DNA from: Anoplolepis gracilipes
Lineage: Eukaryota > Arthropoda > Insecta > Hymenoptera > Formicidae
Direction: 5' to 3'
DNA: 64,000 bases
Assembly: GCF_047496725.1 (NCBI RefSeq)
Contig: NW_027328667.1
Span: 1,024,001 to 1,088,000, forward strand
Below are positions 9,326 through 18,198 of the stretch, piece by piece (position 1 is the first letter of the stretch; each line of letters opens with the position of its first letter). The notes beneath the pieces are model-generated. The model was not told the origin of the DNA and made no database searches. It saw nothing but the letters and a program-made list of their open reading frames with translations. The position numbers and the translations under genes were made by a program.

Positions 9326-10429
9326 TTAATTTATAATAATTCCTGCTTCACGAAGTTCCTCGATGATCGACTGGATCTCGTTGTCGTGAGCGTTGTGACC
9401 AGCTTGGCGCGAAGCGTTGAGCAATCGTAGCCGATCCACTAGTTCGTTGGGATCGTCCCAGTGCACGTAATCAATCATATTGTTGGTTAGCGTCATAGCG
9501 CGAGGCATAGATATCTCCCCTCCAAATTTTGTATTTTTCGATTCGAGCGACATCAACGGTGCAATTATATGTTTGTACTTGTACCCCCTGTTACCCTTCA
9601 AATGGCCCTGCGCATCATAATCGCGTCTATGCGCGTTCGTCACCAATAATATGCTCTTGTATTTTTCCAAATCGTCCCCCCTCGTGTAAAGTTCGTCATC
9701 GGGAATTCTCTTGAAGATCAACTCGTACAATCCTGGCGTTCCAATGTACCGCACGTCGTCTATGATAATAGAGTCATCTTTGTTGATGTTGAATTGTTTG
9801 TTGCCGAGTCGCAGTTCATTCTTTCTGTCAAAATAGACTCCATACACATGATCAATCTCGTGATTTTTGTCGCCACTAAACAAAGCGCCTATGTACTTTT
9901 GCCCAAGTGGCCCAAAGTACTCCCGCAACGTTTCTTGAACTTCCGGCGTTTGTAACTTGTTTCAAACAAACGATGATTCGAGCATGTTGCCCGAGGTTTC
10001 GAAAACATCTTCGTTTACGCTTGTTGGTGCGGTTAACGGCGTAGAGGCTATCGACGGTTCATACAGTAAAACGTCCGATCGTTTCCTTTTTTTCGGTGTC
10101 GCATCTTCCTCTTCCTCTTTCTCTACCTCCTCATCTTTAGCCTCTTCCTTCTCATCCTCCTTGTATCGCTTGATTTTAATCTTTGCGCTACTCTCCGACT
10201 TATTTTTCACCGCGAACGAGTTGTCGACAATCTTTTGCAGCGGCTCGATAATAGGTTTAAAATGGGTCTTGACCGCGATATCGTCATCGATGTTACCGGT
10301 CTTCAAAGCGCGATGTTTATTGCGGATCGATTCGCTCGTTTTCGCAATCTCCTTCGCCATCTTTTCACGCTCGCGAATATTATCGCTCCCAGCCATATCG
10401 ATAGAGAGTGTTGAACGCTCGCGTTTCAC
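9326..10429 (-). pseudogene. Conserved Polinton protein, K/E-rich N-part and globular C-part (inner copy, one in-frame stop)
   Basis: One frame from 10429 (MKRERSTLSIDM; a second start MAGSDNIRERE lies 11 codons on) to 9326, interrupted by a single TGA at 9962-9964. The N-terminal part has AKEIAKTSESIRNKHRALKT, then acidic/basic stretches (KEEEEDATPKKRKRSD, a likely nuclear signal). The C-terminal ~200 residues hold KYIGAL, GLYELIFKRIPDD, YKSILL-TNAHRRDY, IDYVHWDDPNELVDRLRLL and EELREAGIIIN. Both halves are conserved in the outer gene at 22344-23437. This family is common in arthropod Polintons but its role is unknown to me. It follows the ATPase on the same strand. Confidence 0.85.
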
Positions 10430-10455
10430 CCCTCACGACAGAATGTAGGCAACGA

Positions 10456-11163
10456 CTAATCATTTTGTGGTATCGCAAACACGTTAAATCCGTTTCTGTA
10501 TCGCCCGTTTGTAAGCAAGCTATCCTTGTCTATCACGAGAAATCCATACTTTTGCTGCCAACAAGTACGACATAACTTACTGAAATCCTCGTATGACATG
10601 TCGGTATTCACGTGATCGTTGTACACGTGTTTCAAGTTGGTGCCATCCTGTTTAAACAAGAGTAGCAGGTTCGCATTGTCGCGTAAAAGATGTTTCGGTA
10701 TTCTCGCGTATGTCTGGCAGAGATAGAAGCAGTCGACGTTCGAATGGCGTCCCATTGAGAAATATTCTCTTATCGTATTTTGTTTGTCGCACGCCACGTC
10801 ATCGAAAACGAAAATCAAGTTTGGACGTGCTTCGCTCGGTGGAATGACGTCACTGTTATTGGAGAATGTAAAATAGCCGATTTCATCGATCGACGTTAAC
10901 AAATTCTCCAAATATTGATATTTTGGCTGTTGCAGTGACTTTGAATACACGTACACATTTTCAAAGCGGATGCCGTGCGGGCTTTCTATCAAACTAATCA
11001 ACACGTTAGTTTTACCGCAATTCGAGGGGCCGCAAACGATTGCGCGTATAGTATTCGGCAGCATCGTACCGTGTCTACGCATCTCCGCATTGTCACCTAT
11101 CGAGCGTAATCTGACGTCGTAATTTGTCACGCGTATCGCGAAAGGTTGTCGCACGAATTTCAT
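10456..11163 (-). CDS. A32/FtsK-type genome packaging ATPase (inner copy)
   Basis: 235 residues and intact. Walker A is GPSNCGKT (residues 45-52) and Walker B is LIFVFDD (116-122), followed by DVACDKQNTIREYFSMGRH, typical of the packaging ATPases of Polintons and related eukaryotic DNA viruses. It would drive DNA into the capsid. It is divergently transcribed from the 88-aa gene across a 77-bp gap that contains a TATA-like element oriented to this gene. The outer homologue (21588-22226) is about four-fifths identical in protein. Confidence 0.94.
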   Translation of the reverse strand: MKFVRQPFAIRVTNYDVRLRSIGDNAEMRRHGTMLPNTIRAIVCGPSNCGKTNVLISLIESPHGIRFENVYVYSKSLQQPKYQYLENLLTSIDEIGYFTFSNNSDVIPPSEARPNLIFVFDDVACDKQNTIREYFSMGRHSNVDCFYLCQTYARIPKHLLRDNANLLLLFKQDGTNLKHVYNDHVNTDMSYEDFSKLCRTCWQQKYGFLVIDKDSLLTNGRYRNGFNVFAIPQND

Positions 11164-11195
11164 TTTCCCACTTCCGATTCGGATCGCACGCCTGT

Positions 11196-11204
11196 CTATT
11201 TATA
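11196..11204 (-). promoter_or_regulatory. TATA-like box of the packaging ATPase (inner)
   Basis: TATAAATAG on the minus strand about 33 bases upstream of the ATPase ATG. The same nonamer lies 25 bases upstream of the outer ATPase ATG (21555-21563). Conservation in otherwise changed spacer sequence supports function. Confidence 0.6.
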
Positions 11205-11240
11205 GCTGCGCGGAACTACAAAGTGTTCAGTAACGAAAAA

Positions 11241-11504
11241 ATGTTTGTCCTGCTATCAAGTCCTTACGATATTCTCGATTTGAGTGCCGAACAGCTACAG
11301 TTTGTATCTAAAGCAGTTTTATTGCGAATGTGTGGCAATCACGTCCACTACGTGTGGAATAAACTTCCGGAATACATAAAGGCGGATTCGGAGGTTCAGA
11401 CCTATCGTCGCTGTTTCGAACATTACAATCAACCGTGGCAACAAACGCACATTGACGGTCCAGCGCCAATGATAAAAGATTGTCGTGAATGTCAACGCAA
11501 ATAA
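11241..11504 (+). CDS. Conserved 87-residue Polinton protein (inner copy)
   Basis: Starts ATG 11241. The sequence has LSAEQLQFVSKAVLLRM, then W-x-K-L-P-E-Y-I-K-A-D-S-E-V-Q-x-Y-R-R-C, PWQQTHIDGPAP and IKDC-ECQRK with two C-terminal cysteines. The outer copy (21253-21519) is intact and closely similar. It is the first gene of the rightward virion block and overlaps the PLA2 gene by 16 bases. No family is recognised; its position suggests a virion assembly or minor structural role. Confidence 0.85.
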   Translation: MFVLLSSPYDILDLSAEQLQFVSKAVLLRMCGNHVHYVWNKLPEYIKADSEVQTYRRCFEHYNQPWQQTHIDGPAPMIKDCRECQRK

Positions 11505-12190
11505 GCAGAGGTCTATTAAATCGTGCAATAAACGCGCTTCCTATCGAATTACATATTCCTGGATACCAGTTTTGCGGTCCGGGCACGCGGCTAGAAGAAC
11601 GATTGGCTAGAGGTGATCGAGGTATCAACCCATTGGACGCAGCGTGTCGTGAACACGATATAGCGTACTTTCGGAGTAACGATCTTGCCGAAAGACACGC
11701 GGCGGATAGGATACTCGCCAAAAAGGCGCAAACTCGCATCACTGCGAAAGATTCGTCTCTCGGTGAGAGAGCCGCAGCCACAGCTGTCTGGATAGCGATG
11801 AAAACCAAAACGAAGTTCGGTATGGGTCTAAAGACGAAAACGATGAAAAAGATGGTGAAAAAACGAATACTTCCGGTAGCGAAACGCGGGGGTGTATTAC
11901 CGATTCTACCAGTGTTGGGCGCTCTCGGATCTCTGATTGGTGGAGCGGCTGGTGTAGCAAAGATGGTGAACGATGGAAAAGCTACACAACGTCAGTTTCA
12001 AGAGATGCTACGTCACAATCGTGCCATGGAAGGTCGCGGATTGTATCTCGCACCATACAAATACGGACGAGGAGTCTCAATGAAAAAGAAGAAAAAAAAA
12101 CGTCAAAGAGACGCTAAAAATGCCAGAGGGCGTAACTACCAATGTACAATTGCTGCAACTAGCAAAACGTATGCACATTCCATATTTTAG
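11489..12190 (+). CDS. PLA2-domain minor capsid-like protein (inner copy)
   Basis: Residues 15-75 form a parvovirus-type phospholipase A2 domain, with calcium-loop motif GYQFCGPGT (25-33) and catalytic D-A-A-C-R-E-H-D (50-57). Then follow a very basic stretch (104-133) and a hydrophobic, Gly-rich segment (135-160, LPILPVLGALGSLIGG). A QRQFQEMLRHNRAMEGRGLYLAPYKYGRG block follows, resembling membrane-active minor capsid proteins. Such proteins help DNA cross membranes during entry. The end is extended past an A-run into the protease frame; in the outer copy the frame closes soon after the same A-run. Intact here. Confidence 0.85.
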   Translation: MSTQISRGLLNRAINALPIELHIPGYQFCGPGTRLEERLARGDRGINPLDAACREHDIAYFRSNDLAERHAADRILAKKAQTRITAKDSSLGERAAATAVWIAMKTKTKFGMGLKTKTMKKMVKKRILPVAKRGGVLPILPVLGALGSLIGGAAGVAKMVNDGKATQRQFQEMLRHNRAMEGRGLYLAPYKYGRGVSMKKKKKKRQRDAKNARGRNYQCTIAATSKTYAHSIF

Positions 12191-12509
12191 AGGTGTTTTT
12201 ATGCGTAACTCATTACCGATCGGTGGTATATATCGAAACGAGAGCGGGATCATAAATTTGGATAACGCTAAAGGCTCGGGTACTCACTGGGTAGCGTATG
12301 CAAAGAGGGGGAATTGTGCTATATATTTTGACAGTTTTGGCAATCTTCGACCGCCGAATGAATTGGTGCGATATTTAAATGTGACAAAAATAGAATATAA
12401 TCACACATCCTATCAAACTTATAATCAAAGCATCTGTGGACAATTGTACTTGCAGTTTCTCCGAACGGTCGATGCACGCGAATTTAAAGGCATACATTGC
12501 GCTATTTAA
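12120..12509 (+). CDS. Adenain-like cysteine protease (inner copy)
   Basis: 129 residues. Catalytic set: H56 in THWVAY, D71 in YFDSFG, Q103 and C106 in YNQSICGQL. It would mature virion proteins, as the adenovirus protease does; the fold belongs to the C5/ULP1-type peptidases. The frame is intact although the C-terminus differs from the outer copy after LQFL. ATG 12120 lies inside the extended end of the PLA2 gene, in another frame. Confidence 0.9.
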   Translation: MPEGVTTNVQLLQLAKRMHIPYFRGVFMRNSLPIGGIYRNESGIINLDNAKGSGTHWVAYAKRGNCAIYFDSFGNLRPPNELVRYLNVTKIEYNHTSYQTYNQSICGQLYLQFLRTVDAREFKGIHCAI

Positions 12510-12538
12510 CTTAGTATTCATTAAACAGTTTGGCCAAC

Positions 12539-13303
12539 ATGTCTATGACATTCACGCTGACTGGAAAGAGCAGCGTTCTCGCGGCAAACTACTTTCCCAA
12601 CGTAGATTTAAGCGACGGTGAATACGAGCTTGGTCTAGCGGATTTTGAAAGTTATCACACAATATCGAACGTGAATTCCTCGAATAATAAATTTTACTTT
12701 GGCAAAGATGATGCGGAAATTACGATTCCCGAGGGATCATACGAGCTGCAAGCGATACATGAATTTTTGAAACATACAATTTTACGAAAACGTTCGCAAC
12801 ACACAGTTCGTGATGGTGATAAAAAACACACTGACGACGACGATAACTTTGAGCCTGGAGAATGGCCTATAGTGCTCCGCCTATAGTGCGCTAATTACAA
12901 TACGATGAAGAGCGAGATCAAATGCGCCTACAGATTAAATTTTAGCAAGCCTAACAATATTGGATCGCTGCTAGGATTCTCGAACCGTATACTGCAGCCG
13001 CGAAAATGGTACGAGTCGGACGTGCCGATTAACATTATCAACGTGAACATTATCCGCGTCGAATGTAATGTGACCGCGGGTGCGTACAACAACGGCAAAC
13101 TCGTTCATACGATACACGAATTTTCACCGAGGGTACCACCAGGATATAAGATATCGGAAACACCGGCGCACATCATTTACCTACCGATCATCGTGCGGTG
13201 CATTACGGATTTAACGTTACGCGTTGTCGACCAGGAAGGACAATTACTCGATTTTCGAGGAGAAGAGATCACCATTAGATTGCATGTACGGCGGCGGCGG
13301 TAA
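12539..13303 (+). pseudogene. Penton-like protein (inner copy), broken by a 14-bp tandem duplication
   Basis: Begins MSMTFTLTGKSSVLA at 12539. The first frame runs to 12886 and the second (12905-13303) holds KPNNIGSLLGFSNRI, RKWYESDVPINIINVN and the C-terminal R-R-R-R tail. Between them CCTATAGTGCTCCG is followed by a second CCTATAGTGC (12866-12889), a direct duplication of 14 bases that shifts the frame; the outer copy lacks it. The product would be the single jelly-roll vertex protein of the virion. Confidence 0.9.
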
Positions 13304-13315
13304 AATTAGCGTGTG

Positions 13316-13492
13316 ATGCTCGGTGTGTTGAACGGATCGAAAGACGTGAGAGACAATATAATCTTTACGACGTCAGCGACAACAACATCGACATTTGCTA
13401 ATATCCAATCATCCGGCACTAAGAAAAAGAAATTGAACGCATCAAACGTTGCGTTTTTACAATCTTTGGGATTCGTGGTGCGAAACATTTAA
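13316..13492 (+). CDS. Small 58-residue conserved protein before the capsid gene (inner copy)
   Basis: An open frame from ATG 13316 to TAA 13490-13492, three bases before the capsid ATG. It is Ser/Thr-rich in the middle (TTSATTTSTF), then KKKKLNASNVAFLQSLGFVV. The outer element has a decayed homologue at the same place with conserved RDNI, K-K-K-L and SLGFVVRN. The tight coupling to the capsid gene suggests a virion or assembly factor. The function is unknown. Confidence 0.7.
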   Translation: MLGVLNGSKDVRDNIIFTTSATTTSTFANIQSSGTKKKKLNASNVAFLQSLGFVVRNI

Positions 13493-13495
13493 ACG

Positions 13496-14694
13496 ATGAC
13501 TGACATTCTCGACATCGCGGATGAGCCAATCTTCGACGATCGCATCGTCAAGATTGAGACTCACTCCTATAACCCATTCGCCAACACAACGTTCGGATAC
13601 AGTGATGAGATAAGAATACCCATACAACAACAGGATCTGTATACATTGCCGTACGAGAGTTTCTTATACATCGAGGGAGAATTAAAGATAAAGAAGCCAG
13701 CTGGAGAATTCAATGTAGTACTGCAAAATAATTGCGTTACATTCATGTTTGACGAGATTCGATATGAACTCGATGGTGTGGAGATTGATCGAAATAGAAA
13801 CGTGGGAATAACAAGTATGCTCAAAAACTATGTAACAATATCATCCGTTAGAAGCGTGATTATGAGAAATGCTGGCTGGAGTGAGCCAACTATTGTGGAT
13901 GGACACTTTAATTTTTGCGTACCGCTCTACATGTTATTGGGATTTTGCGAGGATTACAGACGCATAGTAATTAACGCTCGTCACGAATTGATCTTAATAC
14001 GATCGCGCAATGACAACAATTGTCTGCTTGGAACTTCGACGCTGGAGCCTGTGATCAACATATTCAAGATACAATGGCAAATGCCACATGTGTTGTTGAG
14101 TGAAATTAAAAAGCTGTCTATGCTGCGCGCTCTGGAAAGCGGACGCTACCTCAGCATGGGTTTTCGCTCGTGGGATCTGTACGAGTTTCCGCTGTTGCAG
14201 CGTACAACCAAACATTCGTGGGCCATTAAGACCGCGACTCAGCTGGAGAAACCACGATATGTTATCTTTGCTCTGCAGACAGGCCGGAAGAATGTTATGT
14301 CCGAAGATGCGAGTAAATTCGACGACTGTAAATTAACAACGTGAAACTCTATCTGAACTCGGAATGTTATCCGTACGATGACATGAATCTGGATTTCGAT
14401 AAAAACAGATGGTCGATTCTGTACGACACGTACGCGCGTTTCTGCAAAAACTATTACGGATACGAGTACCTCGAACCGAGTCTCACTGTCTCACTGTTTC
14501 TACAGTACGGTCCGTTTGTGATCATCGATTGTTCTCGACAAAACGAATCGGTCAAGAGTGCAACCGTGGATGTGCGATTGGAATTTGAGTGTAAGGAGAA
14601 TGTGGCTAATAATACGACTGCGTACTGTCTCATCATACACGATCGCGTAATCCACTACAAGCCGTTGACCAACGTTGTGCGCAAAATTACCTAA
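13496..14694 (+). pseudogene. Major capsid protein, double jelly-roll type (inner copy), one frameshift
   Basis: Frame 1 runs from ATG 13496 (MTDILDIADEPIFDDR) to a stop at about 14342. Frame 2 continues from 14341 (KLYLNSECYPYDDMNL) to 14694. In the outer copy the same place is read through in one frame, so a single-base loss near 14335-14342 is likely here. About 398 codons in total, a usual length for Polinton/adintovirus hexon-like capsid proteins. It is flanked by the penton and the RNase H-like gene. Confidence 0.9.
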
Positions 14695-14794
14695 GTGTTT
14701 GCGACAATAATTTAGAGAGAGGGAAAGCTGGATATAAATCCGAGTGTTACGAGATGATTGTCATTCTTCTTAACTGACGAAAAGAGATCTCATC

Positions 14795-15328
14795 ATGTCT
14801 GTACCAACGTTTGTCGATCTGCAAGGATTTGTCGTTTCGAATAAATTCATCGCAAAGGAGGTGGCGGTGCTGAGAAGAGGAACTGTTCTCGCACACTACA
14901 TTTTTCGGAGTCCTATACCATGGCATCTCCTTACAAAATCCGAAAAGTGTCAAGCTTCATGGTTGATTGCGAATCATCATGGACTACAATGGGAGGATGG
15001 AATCGTTGCGTACAGCATGGCGAAACGATTGATTACAACAGCTGTAGTTGAAGAAGAAGAAGATGATAAAATGCAGTGTATCGTATACGTTAAAGAATGC
15101 CAGAAACGAGAATGGCTTGCTAATATGCTCGGCGACGATGCGAGAGAAAATTTAATCATTGAGACCTTGGATGCTGATTACGACGATATCGAATCTCTAA
15201 ATAATCTAGATGTTAAAAATACTATACGATGTGAAAAACATGTTAAGAATTGCGCATTACAAAATGTATTCGAAATATTTAACTGGTGGTCACAACGCCA
15301 GAAAGAATTGCAAGATTTGGAAAAATAA
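14795..15328 (+). CDS. Conserved Polinton protein with possible RNase H-like fold (inner copy)
   Basis: 177 residues and intact. Blocks: VDLQGFVVSNKFIAKEVAVL at the N-terminus, a WLIANHHGLQWEDG block, IVYVKECQKREWLANMLGDD, then C-E-K-H-x-x-N-C-A-L-Q-N-V-F-E-I-F-N-W-W near the end. The pattern (acidic residue at the first strand, late C/H-rich helix) recalls RNase H-like exonucleases often found in arthropod mobile elements. I cannot assign a catalytic set. ATATAAAT at 14733 may be its TATA box. Confidence 0.7.
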   Translation: MSVPTFVDLQGFVVSNKFIAKEVAVLRRGTVLAHYIFRSPIPWHLLTKSEKCQASWLIANHHGLQWEDGIVAYSMAKRLITTAVVEEEEDDKMQCIVYVKECQKREWLANMLGDDARENLIIETLDADYDDIESLNNLDVKNTIRCEKHVKNCALQNVFEIFNWWSQRQKELQDLEK

Positions 15329-15608
15329 AATATTTAAACACTAATATGTTTTATTTCTTATTCCCCCTCCTCATTCCCTCCCTCCCTCCCTCCCTCACGA
15401 GTCATTTAAGAATTCTTTTTATCCGAGTATCGTCTCTCTCTCCCTTCTAAAAATTTCAGAGCACTAAAGTATTCTAGAATCTCCCACCACATTTACCACT
15501 AATCTCCCACTACTTTGAAAAACGGGATGTCACGTATATTTGATTCTTCATACGGTCAGTGTTGCGTTAACCGTTCGTGAAAGTGGTCCACTTTTGAAAT
15601 CTGGAAAT
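15329..15608. other. Spacer with (TCCC)n tract
   Basis: Contains a TCCCTCCC run near 15380, CTCTCTC tracts, and the presumed promoter of the two-exon gene. Nothing else is recognisable. Confidence 0.5.
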
Positions 15609-16357
15609 ATGTACTACGTCGAAAGAAGCAGTGGCGGCCCCAGCAGAAGCGTGAATAATTACGTACCGAATCGTTATGAAACTCCATTGTTTGAGAACAA
15701 ATGTGACAAGTAAGTTTTTGTTTAACTTCTTTCTATTTTTTCACAAATTGTTTTTAAACTAATTTTTTTTTATTTTATTTTTTCTACAGCATTTCGTTGA
15801 AGCGTCGTGCGATTCGTATACTAAGTAGACGATACGCATTGACAACCACGGAATTCAAATTCCTTGAAATTGGTATCAACGTGGGTACACCGAGTTACGT
15901 GGAAATTGTCATAGGAGATCATCAAGGAAAGGAACTGGTATTATCTCTCGAAACGTGGAAGGGACTCTACGAGCAACGTCGCAAAATTCACGATTTACTG
16001 CGAAAGGACTCTAAAGATACCTATAATTTTATAAGCGTTGGACCGCTAACAGTGCGAGTTCATACGATTAACGATACTAAACTTATAAGTCTCGAATCTT
16101 TAAACGTACGCATGATGATGATTGAACCGACGTTACACCGTATGTTTAATCTCAATCAATGCATCGATGTAACCTTTGATCGATTGGTTAGAATCACCGA
16201 GACAGTCGATACTAAGTTTACACAATTCTCCAATATCGCGTCCACTATAACGGATAATAAAAAAGTGTTAAATGTAATATGCGCCAGCGACGCCTTCAAT
16301 AAACATCAACTCGTCGATTGCGAACTGGTAGCTTTAGTTTTTAGTCACAATATGTAA
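15609..16357 (+). CDS. Two-exon conserved Polinton protein (inner copy)
   Basis: Exon 1 is 15609-15709 and exon 2 15790-16357, with an intron starting GTAAGT and ending CTACAG. The junction keeps frame. The product is about 222 residues. The core in exon 2 (RRYALTTTEFKFLEIGINVG, then SYVEIVIGDHQG, LETWKGLYEQR) is shared with 29616-30356, where an intron sits at the same position just before a D/K-I-S codon block. The C-terminal VICASDAFNKHQLVDCELV is shared too. No known family; the conserved intron argues for nuclear transcription. Confidence 0.8.
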
Positions 16358-17064
16358 TAAAAAAAAAATATATATAAAAGAGAAGAATAAAGTTTTTTTA
16401 AATTTAAATCATGATATAATTTACTCGCACGCATTTCCCATCCGTGCTTCCTCCCACCCGTAAACAGTCCCAGTTCTCATATGTAGCTCGTTGCGGGGAA
16501 TGACGTCATGCTGGGAAGGGAGATGCGAAGCTAGGGACCGCGAGAGAGTAAGCGCTAGGAAAGAAAGAAATAGCGCGAGGCAAAGGAGAGCGAGAGAGTA
16601 AACGCTAGGAAAGAAAGAGATAGCGCGAGGCGAAGGAGAGCGAGAGAGTAAACGCTAGGAAAGAAAGAGATAGCGCGAGGTGAAGGAAAGCGAGAGAGTA
16701 AACGCTAGGAAAGAAAGAGATAGCGCGAGGCGAAGGAGAGCGAGAGAGTAAACGCTAGGAAAGAAAGAGATAGCGCGAGGTGAAGGAAAGCGAGAACGCA
16801 AACAGTAATTATTTTTCTTTTTTCTTTTTATAATTTTTTTTTTCTTTTTATTATTTTTTTTTCCTTTTTATTATTTTTTTCTTCCTTTTTATTATTTTTT
16901 TCTTTTTTTTCTTTTTATATTAAAATATTAAGTTATTATATCTAATTATATCTAGTATATGAAGGAAGAAGGATGGGATAGATGAAGGAAGTGCAAGCAA
17001 GCAATTATATGTGTTTTAACATAATTTTTTTTATTTAAAAAGTGTGTGTGTTTATTTACAGAAA

Positions 17065-17105
<41 letters not shown>

Positions 17106-17387
17106 TTAAAAATAAAAATAAAAAGAAAAAGATATAAAAAAAAAAAAAATATATAAGAGATTGCACGCCGATGGTCGAGCGGTACGGCACGACGGCGACT
17201 GCTGCTGCGAGGCGCTGGAGGGGATGACCGGGCGGTCGTGGTGGCGTCCAGGTAGGGCTCCTGCATAACAGAAAAAAAAAATTTATTAATATTTTCATAA
17301 TTTGAAAAAGAATACTTACACATCAAGGATTACTTACAATTACTGATCAGAATCAGTATCAGAATCTGGATCATTGTCGATAACATG
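16358..17387. other. Repeat-rich non-coding stretch in inner Polinton
   Basis: Holds a 50-bp minisatellite (16530-16799), T-rich TTTTCTTTTTATTA repeats (16805-16920), a (TG)n run (17063-17102) and A-rich sequence. A 3' end with AATAAA near 16385 serves the two-exon gene. The minus-strand ORF readings here are low-complexity and were not called. Confidence 0.7.
16530..16799. repeat. 50-bp minisatellite
   Basis: TAGCGCGAGG recurs at 16571, 16621 and 16671 and onward at 50-base steps. The unit is GCGAGAGAGTAAACGCTAGG followed by AAAGAAAGAGATAGCGCGAG and GYGAAGGARA. About five and a half copies. Confidence 0.93.
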
Positions 17388-17636
17388 TTATAGATACAAC
17401 ATGTTATCGATATGTTGACGGATTTCCCGATGGATTTCTTGTAACTGCTCAGGACATGCTTGCCGATTTCCGCCTGGTAAACAACAATTCTCGCAAGGCT
17501 TTCCCCTTAGTCTGTTGTTTTCATTCGTCCATATATAACTTTGTAGTTTAAAGATCACTGTTGAGGAATTTTTTATGTCAAGTTCGCGATTTCGTTGAAA
17601 CTCCACCACCGCATTCAATAGTTTTTTGGTCACCAT
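17388..17636 (-). CDS. Small basic protein downstream of zinc-finger gene (inner right)
   Basis: About 82 residues from MVTKKLLNAVVEFQRNREL. It contains KPCENCCLPGGNRQACPE (a Cys cluster) and a C-terminal amphipathic helix. VVEFQRNREL resembles VVQFLRNREI of the ORF at 31271-31591, which also follows a zinc-finger gene. The alternative start at 17648 adds four residues. It lies 27-39 bases after the zinc-finger stop, so both are likely on one transcript. Function unknown. Confidence 0.6.
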   Translation of the reverse strand: MVTKKLLNAVVEFQRNRELDIKNSSTVIFKLQSYIWTNENNRLRGKPCENCCLPGGNRQACPEQLQEIHREIRQHIDNMLYL

Positions 17637-17675
17637 TTTTTTCAGCACTTAATCCTAGTAAATGTCTACAAAAGT

Positions 17676-18107
17676 TTATTGCTGCGCACAAAAACGGCAC
17701 ACACTACATGCTATTACTTGGCACAGTGAGTGTCCACAATTATTACACGAGTTCCAACCGTGATAAATATATTGTCCTGTTTCATGTTTATACACAATTT
17801 TACCTTGTGTATATGAATCTTGAACTTCGATGAAACATCCCGAACAAAATTTTTCACTATTTTCCTCGTCGTTGTCATACTTTTTTACTTCGTAATAAAA
17901 TATGATGTTACACATTTCCTGCCGTTCAGTTATAATTCGTAAATCTTCACGCACTAACGGCACTACTTGTTCATTCAAATAGTCTTCCGGATCACTCTCA
18001 TAATCAGAGTCATTTACTATTTCCACTTCTTCATCGCTGTCGTCGATAATAACCACATCTTCATTGTCTTCATTGTCTTCGATGACAATCACATCTTCTA
18101 TATCCAT
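17676..18107 (-). CDS. Acidic zinc-finger protein (inner right copy)
   Basis: 143 residues. The first ~60 are very acidic (DIEDVIVIEDNEDNED, DDSDEEVEIVNDSDYESD). After MCNIIFYY come C-x-x-C (FCSGCF), a His-containing spacer, CNNCGHSLCQVIACSVCRFC and a short end. The Cys pattern matches the ORFs at 3023-3397 and 30730-31233. It is transcribed inward from the right TIR. It may be an early regulator with an acidic activation-like region; this is inferred from composition only. Confidence 0.75.
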   Translation of the reverse strand: MDIEDVIVIEDNEDNEDVVIIDDSDEEVEIVNDSDYESDPEDYLNEQVVPLVREDLRIITERQEMCNIIFYYEVKKYDNDEENSEKFCSGCFIEVQDSYTQGKIVYKHETGQYIYHGWNSCNNCGHSLCQVIACSVCRFCAQQ

Positions 18108-18198
18108 TTTAGCACTAAATCGAAAGACACTCGACGACTGTTGAATACGTTTTAACGCGGAGACAGATTCTCAAATTCGAGCAGCCGAATGTTGGCGC

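Noticed and set aside
12120..12190. PLA2-protease fusion by frameshift
   Set aside because: The outer copy closes the PLA2 frame just after the A-run and has a separate ATG for the protease, so overlap of two genes is simpler.
16500..16800. CRISPR-like array
   Set aside because: The 50-bp units are near-identical head to tail with no unique spacers: a minisatellite in a eukaryotic element.
17676..18107. Retinoblastoma-binding L-x-C-x-E motif in the acidic zinc-finger proteins
   Set aside because: Looked for because small viral regulators may have it; none of the three proteins contains it.
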